Source: OMII01 sp947467385 (GTDB taxonomy: Bacteria; Bdellovibrionota_C; UBA2361; OMII01). Taken from it: a stretch of DNA of 64,000 nucleotides. Position 1 is the first letter of the stretch; every line of letters starts with the position of its first letter. The stretch lies in the NCBI GenBank assembly GCA_044360075.1, contig JBIKLA010000007.1, positions 62,001 to 126,000 of the forward strand, in the 5' to 3' direction. This document shows positions 52,648 through 63,600 of this stretch, piece after piece. Under the pieces are notes generated by a model that ran no database searches, was not told the DNA's origin, and was given only the letters and a program-made list of their open reading frames with translations. The position numbers and the translations under genes were made by a program.

Positions 52648-54258
52648 ATGAAGATATCAAAATTAGTCAAACAAGACGAGGTAAATGGCGTAATGATGGA
52701 TTTGTTTGATCGGGAAAGGGCCGGAGAGGACATTACTCGTGAAAAATCGGTCGAAGCCTTCAAATTAGGAAAGCAGGGATGGCGCGAGCCAGAACCTCTA
52801 GTGATTGAGGCGGGCGGAGCTTTGTCGTATCCGCTCGAGGCGCTACCACCGATTCTGCGAGATGCTATTCGGGACTTGAAAAAGATCGTTCAGGCCCCGG
52901 TAGAATTGATTGCCGCATCGGTAAAGGCATCGGCTAATCTGGCCACGCAAGCCCACGTTGATGTCGTGACGCCCGATGGTCGAGTGTCTCCGACCTCACT
53001 CTTCTTCATCACCGAAGGGTCGAGTGGAGAGAGGAAGTCGACGGTGGATAGTTATGCGATGGCTGCCCACCATGAGTTCGACGATGAGATACGCAGGAAA
53101 GCGCTCGAGGATCGTCATCGGCTTGAGGCGAGTGCAGTTATCTGGGATCGTAAAAAGGGTGAGTTCGGAAAGCGTCCAAAAAAGAGTCGCGATCCTGAAT
53201 CGAAGGTGACCAGGGAGGAAGAGCTGGAGGCCTTTCTGAAGGAGGTTGGACCAAAACCACCGGCCTGGCAGGGCGCTCCAGTGCGGATAGTTCGTGATCC
53301 GACCTTGGAGGGCCTTGAGAAGCACTTATCGATCTCGCCCACAGCGGGGCTATTTTGTGATGAGGCGGCGGTCTTCTTGGGTGGTTTCTCAATGAGTCCA
53401 GAGAACCGCGATCGGACTATGGCCGGGTTCTCCAGTCTCTGGGATGGCAAAGGAGTCAATCGAGCAAGGTCTTCCGATGGGATGAACTCGCATCCCGGGA
53501 AGAGAGTCTGCATGCACTTGATGGTTCAGGATGTGATATTCAATAAGTTCATCGCGGGCAATGAGGTAATGAAGGGGCAGGGATTTGGACCCCGCTGTCT
53601 ATTGACCCGTGCTGTATCAACGAAGGGTAGTCGTGTTTTCGTGCGCGAAAATCCTCGAGAGACGCCAGGGATGGTGAACTTCCTCAATCGAGTAAGAGAG
53701 ATCCTGCAACTGGCACTGCCACTCAAAGAGGGGGGCTCTTGTCGGCTACAGCCGCGCTCTCTCGCTCTTTCGCCGGCCGCGGAGGAGCTCTACATCGAGT
53801 TTTATAACGATGTGGAGTCTCGGCAGGGACCTGATGGGGATTTAGCGGAGATAAGTGGCACCGCGTCGAAGATGCCTGAGCAGGCGTTGAGGTTAGCGGC
53901 AACCTTTCAATTCTTTGCCGACATTCACTCGGATACCATATCTGAGGAGTCGCTTGAGGCAGGAATAAGGTGCGCTCGCTACTACCTAAACGAGGCTCTT
54001 CGCGTGGATCAAGATGGGGGTCGTGAGTATCGGCTCGATTGCGCGGCGAAGGTTCTTGAGTACATCAGAAAGAGTGAGCTTGATACTTTTACTCTTACCC
54101 GCATTCGGCAGTTCGGTCCGGCCTGTGCAAGAAAGAGTGCAAATGTCACGCGAGAGCTCCTGAATATCCTAGTTCGCCACGGATATCTCAAGACTCAACG
54201 TGATGAGAAGACTAACCACGTCACTTATCTTGCGCACCCAAGGCTTTGGACTAGGTAG
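52648..54258 (+). CDS. DUF3987/YfjI-like P-loop protein
   Basis: A 536-residue protein. P-loop GSSGERKST near residue 124 in FFITEGSSGERKSTVDSYA, followed by an alpha/beta core with LFCDEAAVFLGG as a Walker B-like segment, SSLWDGKG and later PRCLLTRAV. The C-terminal part is helical with a possible winged-helix end (ITRELLNILVRHGYLK-type segment). This layout is found in DUF3987 proteins encoded by phages, satellites and genomic islands, often thought to work in replication. No primase domain is fused here. The start ATG 52648 has AGGGA further upstream; 52693 is an alternative. Confidence 0.75.
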   Translation: MKISKLVKQDEVNGVMMDLFDRERAGEDITREKSVEAFKLGKQGWREPEPLVIEAGGALSYPLEALPPILRDAIRDLKKIVQAPVELIAASVKASANLATQAHVDVVTPDGRVSPTSLFFITEGSSGERKSTVDSYAMAAHHEFDDEIRRKALEDRHRLEASAVIWDRKKGEFGKRPKKSRDPESKVTREEELEAFLKEVGPKPPAWQGAPVRIVRDPTLEGLEKHLSISPTAGLFCDEAAVFLGGFSMSPENRDRTMAGFSSLWDGKGVNRARSSDGMNSHPGKRVCMHLMVQDVIFNKFIAGNEVMKGQGFGPRCLLTRAVSTKGSRVFVRENPRETPGMVNFLNRVREILQLALPLKEGGSCRLQPRSLALSPAAEELYIEFYNDVESRQGPDGDLAEISGTASKMPEQALRLAATFQFFADIHSDTISEESLEAGIRCARYYLNEALRVDQDGGREYRLDCAAKVLEYIRKSELDTFTLTRIRQFGPACARKSANVTRELLNILVRHGYLKTQRDEKTNHVTYLAHPRLWTR

Positions 54259-54260
54259 GG

Positions 54261-54482
54261 CTAGCAGATTAGCAGAATTAGCAGGGGGTGGGGGGCCTAA
54301 AATCCCTCCATCCCTTGTCTGCCGACCGTCGCCTGCAACCTTTCTCACGCCGTCGGGGGTTTTGACGGAAGGGGGGATTACGCCTCTCAACAGTCTTAAT
54401 TTACTACCAAACTAGACACCACCAGTACCATCCAGTGATACACCAGGTGGGCACCCCCCTGCTAATTTTGCTAATTTGCTAG
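54261..54482. repeat. long imperfect inverted repeat flanking 160 bp
   Basis: Left arm CTAGCAGATTAGCAGAATTA... at 54261-54290 is matched by the reverse complement at 54452-54482 (TGCTAATTTTGCTAATTTGCTAG end) with only a few mismatches. Each arm contains three TAGCA-type units 9-10 nt apart. It fills most of the 319-bp gap between the DUF3987 gene and drmC. The region contains no convincing gene. It might be a binding site for a replication or partition protein, a bidirectional terminator or a mobile-element end. Confidence 0.6.
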
Positions 54483-54577
54483 GGTGGTGCTTGGAGGTGG
54501 ATCGATCGGAATCGATTTATACGTCGGATTGGTCCAATGTGTTGAGGGTGGTTGTAGCAAAACTTTAATCCGGGTAG

Positions 54578-55366
54578 CTAACGGACGGGAAGCAGTATCC
54601 CTAGACCTTCGAGCGACTGAAAGTGATCCCAAAGACGCTGAACGAGACTTGAGTCTCTTAGCTCTACACCTAGCTCCATGTTGAGGGTCATCGCATAGTC
54701 CGTCAGATTAGCGCTTGAAATAAAAGCTCGTGATCGATCGGCGATAGCACACTTTACGTGAAGTGCTCCGACGTTCCCCTTTGCGTCTTTCTCTCGCTGG
54801 GTAGGAGGCCACTCGAGAAAGCGTACAGAGGCGCCAAGTTCTGCACGAAGCTTGGAGACCATGTCAAAGTCAGTGGTCCCATTGTCAGCCGTAGAGCTCT
54901 CCATAAGCATGGTTACGCGAACTCCGCGTGCGACAGCGCGCTGGATCGCCGATTTCACCAAGTTGGCCTTATAGAACGCAAAAGCAACTACGTATAATTC
55001 GGACTTGGCTTCATCGATTAGCTCGAGGAGTACTTGCTCGGTCAACCTGACCGGGAGCTTGGGACTTTTTGGGCCAGTCCATGCGAGGGTAAGACTCGGG
55101 GGGCGAACTTCGGCACTCGTTGTCCTAACAACCTGTAGCAGCGTGAAAAGCTGAGGCCCTAGGAGCTCTGGGTGCGGGATTCGAAGAAGGTTGATGAGTG
55201 AGAGAAAATCAGCTCGCAGGGCACGCGTCAGGAGATGCTGAAGAGCTGCCGCACTATCGGGGGTGTTTGAGCTAATCTCTGAGCAGGCGAGCTTCACTTG
55301 GGCACTATCACTTTCCGAAATGCCTAGCGCAAAATCCTTGATTCGGGCGTATAGAGTCGAATCCAT
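54578..55366 (-). CDS. drmC: DISARM phospholipase D-like protein DrmC
   Basis: A 262-residue protein with a single PLD-type HKD site in GALHVKCAIADRSRAFISSANLTDYAMTLNMELGV near residue 200. The region before it is helical with ELIDEAKSELYVVAFAFYKANL, typical of PLD folds. In DISARM systems DrmC is the PLD-domain subunit; phage protection has been reported not to depend strictly on it. It follows drmB by 6 nt and is the last gene of the operon on the minus strand. The start ATG 55366 is the only one at the proper place. It may act as a nuclease (inference). Confidence 0.88.
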   Translation of the reverse strand: MDSTLYARIKDFALGISESDSAQVKLACSEISSNTPDSAAALQHLLTRALRADFLSLINLLRIPHPELLGPQLFTLLQVVRTTSAEVRPPSLTLAWTGPKSPKLPVRLTEQVLLELIDEAKSELYVVAFAFYKANLVKSAIQRAVARGVRVTMLMESSTADNGTTDFDMVSKLRAELGASVRFLEWPPTQREKDAKGNVGALHVKCAIADRSRAFISSANLTDYAMTLNMELGVELRDSSLVQRLWDHFQSLEGLGILLPVR

Positions 55367-55372
55367 TTTTCC

Positions 55373-57253
55373 CTAAAAGAAGGCTAAGTCTTTTGCAGCC
55401 AGGAGGCTAGGTGCTAGGAGCGACCGATCCAGATATCTGTTGCTCTTTTCGCAGGAAGTTTCAGGGGCTAATAGGCAGCTATGGCAAGCCGCGCCATGCA
55501 GTGACCCGTCATCGCCAGGATTGTGCTCTGCGCAAAGCGGATCTGATCCACAAAGGCCGGCTTCGTCTATAGCAAGCTCAAGATGACGACGGAACTCCTT
55601 AGTGCTGGCAGCGTTTACTAGTCCCCCGAGCGTTCCCTCGCTATCAGAGGCAGATGTGTATATGAGGATTCCTGCCATTGCAGCTCTGTCGGCTTCTCGT
55701 TCAGCTGAATATATCCGCTCACGAATGCTTGCAGCTGCATAACCGCAAGCGAGACAAATCTGCCTCATTAATGCGTGAGACAGAGAATGCAGCAATATAA
55801 AACGCATACCTGGAAAGTCAGCTTCCGGGTGCTCTATCCCTCGAGCACGTCGCCAGGCAATGTGGCCCTGAAGAATTTGGTTGCCTCTCTCAATGACCGC
55901 AGGTCGAGACAGCCACTCTTGTAAGGCAGTCTCATCAACCTGAAGGAATAAACCCTCTCCGCGGACCTCAACAGCTGGTACCCACCTTGATGGTTCCTGA
56001 GAGAGGCGAACGTAGCTGCGACCCTCATCTCCTTGAATCTCGTTTAGTTCTCCGGGAGCTTCAAGCCGGAAGAACCCTGTGAGCGCACGAACTTCCCGCA
56101 ATCGATCTGCTCGCACAACGCGGGCAATTTTACGCGAGATGCCCGCCTCGTGGATCCTGGCTACCTCGGTTATGTCAAAATCATCACTTCTGGGTGCTTC
56201 TGAGGCACGACAGAAGGTATCGAATTCAAGGTTTTTAATTTCGCTTGGTGAGAGATCCGAGGCCTCCTCCTTCTTAATGTCTTCCAGGACTCGAAATACC
56301 TTGATGGCTGGAATCCTCTCGAGAGTCTCTAAGAGAGCCTCATCGCAATTTCCGAATTTACGACCTTGTCGGGTATATTCGATAAATTCCACGAGTTTCT
56401 CTATTGAGTCAATCGCAGCTAACTTTTCAGACTGCTCAGCTATCGCATTTTCTTCTGCATCCTTGGAGCGAGGAACATGGAGTACGCTGACGCTGGCAGG
56501 AAACCAGAGGTTAGAGGCGCCAAGGAGAATCACTCTTGGTGGCGCTTCACAGCGTTCCTCGTCGTAGCAGCGTAGATGAGGATGGCGTTTGGAGCAGTCC
56601 CCAAGAAAAGCTCGTCCTCCTTCGCTCAATGCGTCAAGCATGGGGCGGGCTTTAACTCCGCACCCACGGCATTTAACAAAGATATCGCGAGCCTCGCTGG
56701 TTACCGACCATTCCTCAAATGATAACGGCCCGTGACAATCCGACTCTCCTCGATGGACAAACCTGTGCCAAGGAAAATCATCGAGATGGCCATTTGCACA
56801 TGTCACTAAGAATCGCACCGGGAATACAACTGGGGCATGCTTAGCGTTCTGACAGTTCTCGTGAAGGTATCGAGACTTATTTGGTGAATATCCATCAAGC
56901 TCTCGTTTGAACTCAGAGCAGGGTGCTAAAACGTGACATTCGGGGCAAACCATCCAACGAGGGAAGGTTGCTACTGGCACGCCAGCTGAGGGCGAATAGG
57001 CTGGCGGCGCTTTGCCTTTACTTTCAAAAACCGGTGGATGCCTGAGCTGCGAGACATGTTTTCCTAGCATTCCTCGAACCGCCCGTAATAGGCGCGGTTC
57101 ATGCAGGACTTGTGTTTGACGGGTATCCCAGAATTCCAGGCCCGACACGATCGCAGAGAAGTTCGGAAGATCGACCAGTGATCCAACGCCGAAGCCAAAA
57201 ACAAGCTGGCTTGGTCTAATTTCCCCAACTTTAGTTAGCTCATTTGAACTCAT
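55373..57253 (-). CDS. drmB: DISARM protein DrmB (DUF1998)
   Basis: A 626-residue protein. The N-terminus FGVGSLVDLPNFSAIVSGLEFWD is typical of DrmB, followed by zinc-type Cys pairs (CPECHVLAPC; CRGCGVKA) and the DUF1998 C-terminal region: LLHSLSHALMRQICLACGYAAASIRERIYS, and the Cys cluster LCGSDPLCAEHN ... ACHSCLLAPETSCEKSN. DrmB works with the DrmA helicase as a DNA-binding complex in DISARM. Start ATG 57253 overlaps the drmA stop (ATGA), so translation is coupled. Confidence 0.93.
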   Translation of the reverse strand: MSSNELTKVGEIRPSQLVFGFGVGSLVDLPNFSAIVSGLEFWDTRQTQVLHEPRLLRAVRGMLGKHVSQLRHPPVFESKGKAPPAYSPSAGVPVATFPRWMVCPECHVLAPCSEFKRELDGYSPNKSRYLHENCQNAKHAPVVFPVRFLVTCANGHLDDFPWHRFVHRGESDCHGPLSFEEWSVTSEARDIFVKCRGCGVKARPMLDALSEGGRAFLGDCSKRHPHLRCYDEERCEAPPRVILLGASNLWFPASVSVLHVPRSKDAEENAIAEQSEKLAAIDSIEKLVEFIEYTRQGRKFGNCDEALLETLERIPAIKVFRVLEDIKKEEASDLSPSEIKNLEFDTFCRASEAPRSDDFDITEVARIHEAGISRKIARVVRADRLREVRALTGFFRLEAPGELNEIQGDEGRSYVRLSQEPSRWVPAVEVRGEGLFLQVDETALQEWLSRPAVIERGNQILQGHIAWRRARGIEHPEADFPGMRFILLHSLSHALMRQICLACGYAAASIRERIYSAEREADRAAMAGILIYTSASDSEGTLGGLVNAASTKEFRRHLELAIDEAGLCGSDPLCAEHNPGDDGSLHGAACHSCLLAPETSCEKSNRYLDRSLLAPSLLAAKDLAFF

Positions 57254-60200
57254 GCCCTTCCTCCTGCGTTTCCGGTAGCAGTCTGTTCCATTCCATCATC
57301 TTGAAAGAGTAATAAGAGCGACGGCTCCACATTTCGCATCGAGTTTAAGCAGGTAAACTCTGAAGCAGGCGTTGCTCCAGCATCTTTCAATAAAGCATGG
57401 GAACCGTCAGCATAGGTTAAACTGCCTTGGGCACCGGCGCGAATAGCAGCGGACTTCCACATATCTATCTTGGAATCCAGCTGCGCTCGGAGCTCCGCTA
57501 CTCGGGCAGTATCGCGAGCAAGGGCTTCGGCTCTTTCCAATATTGCCTTCTTAGCATCTGCAACCGTAGCACCGTCCTCCACGCTTCTAATCGCAGCATC
57601 GTCTGAGGAAAAGTCCGGGTCGCTTAGACGGATAAGAGAGACGAGAAGCGCTGGCAGCCCCCGATCTACAGCTCGTGAAGCGAATGGGGTTACTGAGGTT
57701 GCTTCGACGTGTTGATAGAATGTGCTGTGGTAGTGCTCAAAATGCTCAAAGTGCGATAGGTCTCGAGGCTTAGACCAGTTGTAAACGGTGAGCACAACGC
57801 CCGGGTGGGTACGTCCCACTCGGCTCGTTGCCTGGATATACTCAGCGGTTGTTTTAGGCTGACCACAGACTACCATTAGCCCTAGGCGTTTTACGTCAAC
57901 CCCAACTGAGATCATGTTAGTTGCTAAAAGAAAATCAAGTGGGTACCTACCCGGCGAAGACTTTTCTCCCAAAGGTGGAAACGGAATTTCCAGAGCGTCG
58001 AGAATTTTAGGGATATCGGTTGCGCTAACTCTGGTTGAAGTCAGTTCCTGAAATTTCCGGGCGGGGTCGATGTGGCGGCGTGCAAGCCCGCGCTCCTCGC
58101 TGCGTTTCATCATTGAGCGGATCGCATCGGCGAGGAGGCGATTCATACCGGCGAGTTCTTTTATCGAATTGAAGTACCCCACAGTCGTCATCCAGGGATC
58201 GGCGGCTTCACCATACTTGTTGTATAATGTTTTCGCGCCGGCCAGAGCGACCACGTAGGCCCGTTTCATGGCAGCCTTGAATGTCCTACCCTTGGCGCAG
58301 ATGCCAAGATAGAGCCGACCAGGAGCCTCCGAGGTTGGCTTCTCTTTCGCAAAAAAGTTGTCAGCGACGTCAGTGCCATGCGGTGGAAAGATTGCAACTT
58401 GGCGGTTGTATATCGCGCGTACCTGCTCGTCAGCTGCTCTGATCGTCGCGGTCGAGGCGATAATTTTTGGTGATATCGTTTCACCTTCATGCCTCCACTT
58501 GCATAGCTTGTCGATAGCGGTCTCGTAGAGACCAACAAGACTTCCTAACGGTCCGCTGATTAGGTGTAGCTCATCCTGAATGATCAGGTCAGGGGGGCGC
58601 AGGCGCCGACAGGATACGGTCCTGGCTCTCGGTAGAGATCCCTTGGTGGGATGACTGTCTGCGTCATTATCGTCGGCAAACCTGTAGCCGTGTCGCTCAC
58701 ACCTCTGATTAACAATGCCGAAGAGGTTTTGGACTCCTCCACGCCACGGCATCTGTGCGAACTTATCAACGGTGGAGATTAGGAGTGATGGCGGATAGCG
58801 ATAAATCTCTTCATCCACAGTTACCACGGGCAAACCTTCAGCGGGGGACTTTGCATGGGTAAAAGCACATTTTCCGAGAGAGTCGCCGCACCACATTAAA
58901 GTTCGTCGCAGTTCATCATCGCCGCGTACATTTTTGTCTTTCGCTATCTCTGAGCCACACCAGGGGCAATAGCTAAGCTGTAGGGGGCTACCGACACTCG
59001 CGGATGAATTGTGTGCGCCCGTGCGGCCTTTAAGCGTCTCTTTAGACTGGTCGTATGTATTTGGAGTTGTCTTTTGTCCGACCCAAAGCCCCAATCTAAA
59101 AGGAGCCTCGCCCCATTTCTTGTCACCAGCCGCCAGCGCCGTTCGGCGAATTACCTCCATCGCGCAAATTAGGGCAGCGCCGCGCTGAAACTGCTGAAGA
59201 GTTAGAAGCCGAAGAGTGTAACGCATTAATACGCCTACGCCGTCCTCTCCGTTGTATTCAGAAACTTGCCCCTGTAGGCGCCTAATAGCGAGCGTGAAGG
59301 CTGTTAGGCCTAAGTAAGCCTCAGTCTTTCCGCCGCCGGTCGGAAAGAAGAGAAGATCCACTAGCGCATCCTCATTACTAGATCGTCGCGGGTGATTAGG
59401 ATACCGAATCTCAGCTAAGTTGATTAGAACGAACGCCAGCTGAAACGGCCGCCACGAGCGATTGCGCGGGATATCGACCTCTTCAAGTGACTGATTTGAA
59501 TTTCGCCGATTCCCCTCCGCCCAGATGGCATGAACACGCTGCTGCCACATGGCTCGGTTCATAAACCTAAACGCATCTGAGGCTTGTTCGTCCTTAACTA
59601 GAACCTGAATGCCTTCCCATACCCGTTTGAGCGTAGCCTCGCATTTGGCCAGACTATTTTCCGCTTCCAGCGCGAACTCTTCGAGACGCGCTAAGGGTTG
59701 GGCAATTTCTCGTCGGCGCTCATCGATCCAGCTCTGATAGGCGTGCGCGAGGGGTTCAAGTGACTGAGCCAGTTCTTCTCGAGGAAGTTCAGCGAGTCGA
59801 GCCATGTCAACGCAGAGACCCTCGAGCGCCGGAGTATCCTCGGGGGAGGGGGGCTCTACGCGGGCTACCTCATACGAAGGCAGGGCTGTAGTTTTAATGC
59901 AGAGGGCCAATGTAGGATCAGATGAAGAGACCTCAGCATGAGTCCCCACCCCGTGACCTACCGCGAACTCAACGCGGTTTCGGTACAACATAGCTAAGGT
60001 GCGGAGCTCCGGATCGGAGCCGAGGATCCCGGTCTTTCCGGAGATGCGTTTGCAAAAGATTGGAGCACCGTCTTGCCCCCGCACAGAGAGCTCTGCCTGA
60101 AACAACCAGGCTTCTTCGCGCTTTTTCTCCGGTTCAATTTGGTTGTTTACAAGGAAAAAAGATGCAACCCAGCACCCATCAAGCTTTCGAACCGTACCTT

Positions 60201-60687
60201 TTACGAATATGTCCGGCCTAGCAGTATGGGGCATCCACTCAGAAATGGATCCCTCCCTCAGCGAGATCGCATCAGAGACGTACTCTCGCGGTGTTCTAAT
60301 CCAGACCCCTTTAGGCTTCCCGCTATCCGTTTCGAGGTCAGCGCTCTCACCTTTCGTGTATTCGCCCCAACGGACCTCGAGAATTACGGCTGGGCATTCG
60401 AGGAGTGCGGAGCAGGTAAGTCCAAGGGACGAGGGAAGAAGGATTGGTGCTGCGGTTCTTTCCGGTTGCTCTGGAGTCTCATCTGCGGTCGCGATCGCAT
60501 CACCGTCAGATTCCTCATCGGTCTCTTCAACCGGATCGACTGGCCGACGGGCTGGGGCCAGTACTCCGAGGAGGTATCGATCGCTTAGGCGGGATTCGTT
60601 TACCTCTTCGTAGGGGCCGCGGGCTGGACCGATGAGGTCGCGCTCGATGAGTCGGTTGAGTTCGGAGCGTAAATCTGATGCCGACAT
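57250..60687 (-). CDS. drmA: DISARM helicase DrmA
   Basis: A 1145-residue SF2 helicase-like protein. Walker A FFPTGGGKTEAYLG near residue 449, DEAD-box variant IIQDELHLISG near 702, motif III-type ASTATIRAADEQV and motif VI QATSRVGRTHPG near 955, with MISVGVDVKRLGLMVVCGQP before it. A zinc site YCPWCGSE lies near residue 570. The N-terminal region is helical and DNA-binding in known DrmA. DrmA forms the core with DrmB and is thought to bind and translocate on DNA. It lies 8 nt downstream of drmMI in the same operon. Length matches family members of about 1100-1200 residues. Confidence 0.94.
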   Translation of the reverse strand: MSASDLRSELNRLIERDLIGPARGPYEEVNESRLSDRYLLGVLAPARRPVDPVEETDEESDGDAIATADETPEQPERTAAPILLPSSLGLTCSALLECPAVILEVRWGEYTKGESADLETDSGKPKGVWIRTPREYVSDAISLREGSISEWMPHTARPDIFVKGTVRKLDGCWVASFFLVNNQIEPEKKREEAWLFQAELSVRGQDGAPIFCKRISGKTGILGSDPELRTLAMLYRNRVEFAVGHGVGTHAEVSSSDPTLALCIKTTALPSYEVARVEPPSPEDTPALEGLCVDMARLAELPREELAQSLEPLAHAYQSWIDERRREIAQPLARLEEFALEAENSLAKCEATLKRVWEGIQVLVKDEQASDAFRFMNRAMWQQRVHAIWAEGNRRNSNQSLEEVDIPRNRSWRPFQLAFVLINLAEIRYPNHPRRSSNEDALVDLLFFPTGGGKTEAYLGLTAFTLAIRRLQGQVSEYNGEDGVGVLMRYTLRLLTLQQFQRGAALICAMEVIRRTALAAGDKKWGEAPFRLGLWVGQKTTPNTYDQSKETLKGRTGAHNSSASVGSPLQLSYCPWCGSEIAKDKNVRGDDELRRTLMWCGDSLGKCAFTHAKSPAEGLPVVTVDEEIYRYPPSLLISTVDKFAQMPWRGGVQNLFGIVNQRCERHGYRFADDNDADSHPTKGSLPRARTVSCRRLRPPDLIIQDELHLISGPLGSLVGLYETAIDKLCKWRHEGETISPKIIASTATIRAADEQVRAIYNRQVAIFPPHGTDVADNFFAKEKPTSEAPGRLYLGICAKGRTFKAAMKRAYVVALAGAKTLYNKYGEAADPWMTTVGYFNSIKELAGMNRLLADAIRSMMKRSEERGLARRHIDPARKFQELTSTRVSATDIPKILDALEIPFPPLGEKSSPGRYPLDFLLATNMISVGVDVKRLGLMVVCGQPKTTAEYIQATSRVGRTHPGVVLTVYNWSKPRDLSHFEHFEHYHSTFYQHVEATSVTPFASRAVDRGLPALLVSLIRLSDPDFSSDDAAIRSVEDGATVADAKKAILERAEALARDTARVAELRAQLDSKIDMWKSAAIRAGAQGSLTYADGSHALLKDAGATPASEFTCLNSMRNVEPSLLLLFQDDGMEQTATGNAGGRA

Positions 60688-60695
60688 ATCTGCCT

Positions 60696-63600
60696 CTAAA
60701 ACAACTCGACTTGACTAGTCAGAGAATTGGCGTCCTGTGCTCTGCGCTGTTCTTGCGCCCTAGTCACATTAAGCTCGGCCAATCGTTCGACTATCTCCAT
60801 GCGGTCCTCGTCACTCGGCATAAAGCGATATTCATCCCGCCAGGCAACAAAGTCATGATTAATCGTAAGGTCACGCCAGCCATAAGCATCGACCACTGAT
60901 TGGTCAAGGCTCTTAATAAGTTGGCGAAGTTGACATATGTCACCAGACTGTTCGGCAGGGCTGTTAATTAAATTAACAAGGTCTGTCAGACCCACGTTGC
61001 GACTAAAACAAGCTCGCTGTCGTTTCTCATAAAAATCCGATGCACTGGCCACAATATCATGAAGACTTTCCGGAATTGGGAAGGTTTCGAACAGATCCCT
61101 CGAGGCGTAAGAAAGATCACTCTTCATTGTGCTTCCAAAAGTATCCGCCCATGCGAAGTGAACCGAACTCTGAAATAAACCGAAATGGCCGAAATCATCA
61201 AATGGAAATATGATCAACCTTTGGTTCAGGACCTGATCCGTGGACACAAATACCCATATCCACTTGCGACTAATTTGAGCCCGCACTAACACTCGCTTCA
61301 TTCGTTTGATGGCAGAGTAAAGCTCAGGGCGAGCCCGCCAATACAGCCACCACGGGGCTTCTGCAACCTCTTTTGATTTCGATAGACGCTCAGCTTTGAC
61401 TCGCTCCTCCACGATTCGAAATACTTCCGCATATTCCCTCGCGCGCTCGACCGGCCAGTCATGAAAATTGATTACCCATCGGGTCGCCGATTGATCAGGG
61501 CGTGAATTTATATCTTCTCCATTGAGATAGGGAAAAATAACATCTCTATGAGAAGGATTTTGTTTTAGCAGCATTAGTGCCTCTTCAGGTTCTAAAACAA
61601 AGCCCTTGCCTAGAACGATTGATCCCTGGAACGACTTTCCTTGATTCTCCAAGAGTCGTGCCGGTTTTCCGACGGATCGTCCTGGTCTTGCCAGATATGA
61701 GGTGATTCCGGGAACGCTCCTTCCCTCTAGGACACACTGTCCCTTCCATACTCCCTTGTAAATCCAGCAGTGGGCAACTTCCACTGCGGCAGTTCCAGGC
61801 CATGGCACGCTCGGACTTGCCCTATAAACGCATTCCTGGCCCTCAAGAAGCCTAGTCAATCCCGTTTCCCTGGTATCACCCTGAGCGATTGTATTGGTCG
61901 CAAGCAATCCTAAAGTGCCCCCTACTTGAAGCAATCCAGCGCCGCGAAGGAAAAAAAAGGCGCAAAGGTCAGCATTACCGCTCGACTCTCCGAAAGGAAT
62001 CTTGGTTAAATAATCGAAAAAGTCGCCTCCGAATGCCCCACGGATCTTGCGGCCCCCAACGAACGGAGGGTTTCCAATAATCGCATTAAAGCCCCCCGCC
62101 TCGAACACCTCAGGAAAAGCGATAGGCCAATGAAGCATCCTGCGTGGCTTTTGAGACGCGGGAGCCTCCTTTTCAACGGCGTGCTGAGCAGTCATTCGAA
62201 GCTCAGCAATTAGCGCCTGCCTTCGCTCGTCTGTGACACTCTGCTCGAGCAGCGCTTTAAGTTGGTTCCAATACCCAGATACATGCTCGATAAAGGCATT
62301 ACCCCGAGCTTGGGATGTTTCAAATGAGGATGCGACTAAAAGGTCGGCTATAACCCGAATTTCTTGAGTCTTTTGCACCACCTCGCGATACAGCCTCTCT
62401 TTGCGTTCAGCATCGGCGATTTCGAGCACCGGTAACGCAGAAATTTCAGCCACCTTAGCGGCTGCCTCCTTCACTACATCCTTCGTAAAACTCGCGATAT
62501 AAAGAGTATTTTGTTTTGCCCACGAATCACTTTCAGCGGCAAGGTTAAAACTCTCAAGCTGTGCGATAGATGAGACGCCTAGTAGCGTATCGCCGCAGCG
62601 AATGTGGTGATCTAGGAAGGTAAATGGCCTATTTCTGTCCAGGGTGATGAGCCACAGCGAAAGCTTCGCCATCTCTGCTGCTAAGTGATTCTTATCAACT
62701 CCGTAAAGACAGCGCTCTGCGACGAGCCGCCTTGCGAGGATTATTCTCTCATCATCTGCACGAGGCACGATTGAGCCGCCAGGTAGTTGGTCTGCCAACA
62801 TTCCCTCTGGGCTGACTACCACCTTCCCTGGATTGTCTTGCTCAAGCTTTGCCCATCCCTCCACGACCCTGGCTGATAGGTAGCGACAGGCTTGGACCAG
62901 AAAGGCTCCTGAGCCACACGCGAAATCGCATATTTTTAACTGTAGAAGCTCGGTTGGGCCCTTTAACTGCCAATCTTCTCGCGGGTTGCCCTCAGCAGGA
63001 CCAGTGTAGCAGATAGGATCGAGTGCGTGTTGAACGATTAGCTCTGTGAGCACTCGAGGCGTGTAGTGAGTTCCCGACGAACGGCGGTCGGTACCGCTTG
63101 TAACGTAATATCCTCCAGGCGCGATCACCACCGGCAGATCGGTTGAATCACGGCGGATAATGCCGAGAAACGGTAATACCCTCTCAAGAGTAGCTTTGTC
63201 ATTCTCGCAAGCTATTGAGAGGCGAGCGATATCTTCGGAAGTTGGTTTTAAAGCGATCGCCTTTTCGCTAGTTTTTGGCTGTACTCCCGAAATCTCTTTT
63301 AGGTACGCACTAAACTTGTTTGGCCCTTGGTCACGCTGCGCTTCAAGGGTTGATATGGTGACTTCTGGTTCATCTCCCGCGTATTTGCCAGCGCCCTTGA
63401 GACTTACGGTGAGTTCACTGGCTCGTTTTACAGTGTGGTCGAGGAGCCCTTCATACACATGGCCGATCTGTTCGATGTCGAGGCTTCTAAACGATAAATT
63501 ACGGCCCTCAATTGTTTGCAGAGCCTCAAGGAGATGCAGCACTGTGCGATTGTGAATAGGTAGCGGAGCCGAGGCAGTGTCTCGCCATGACGTATTAGGT

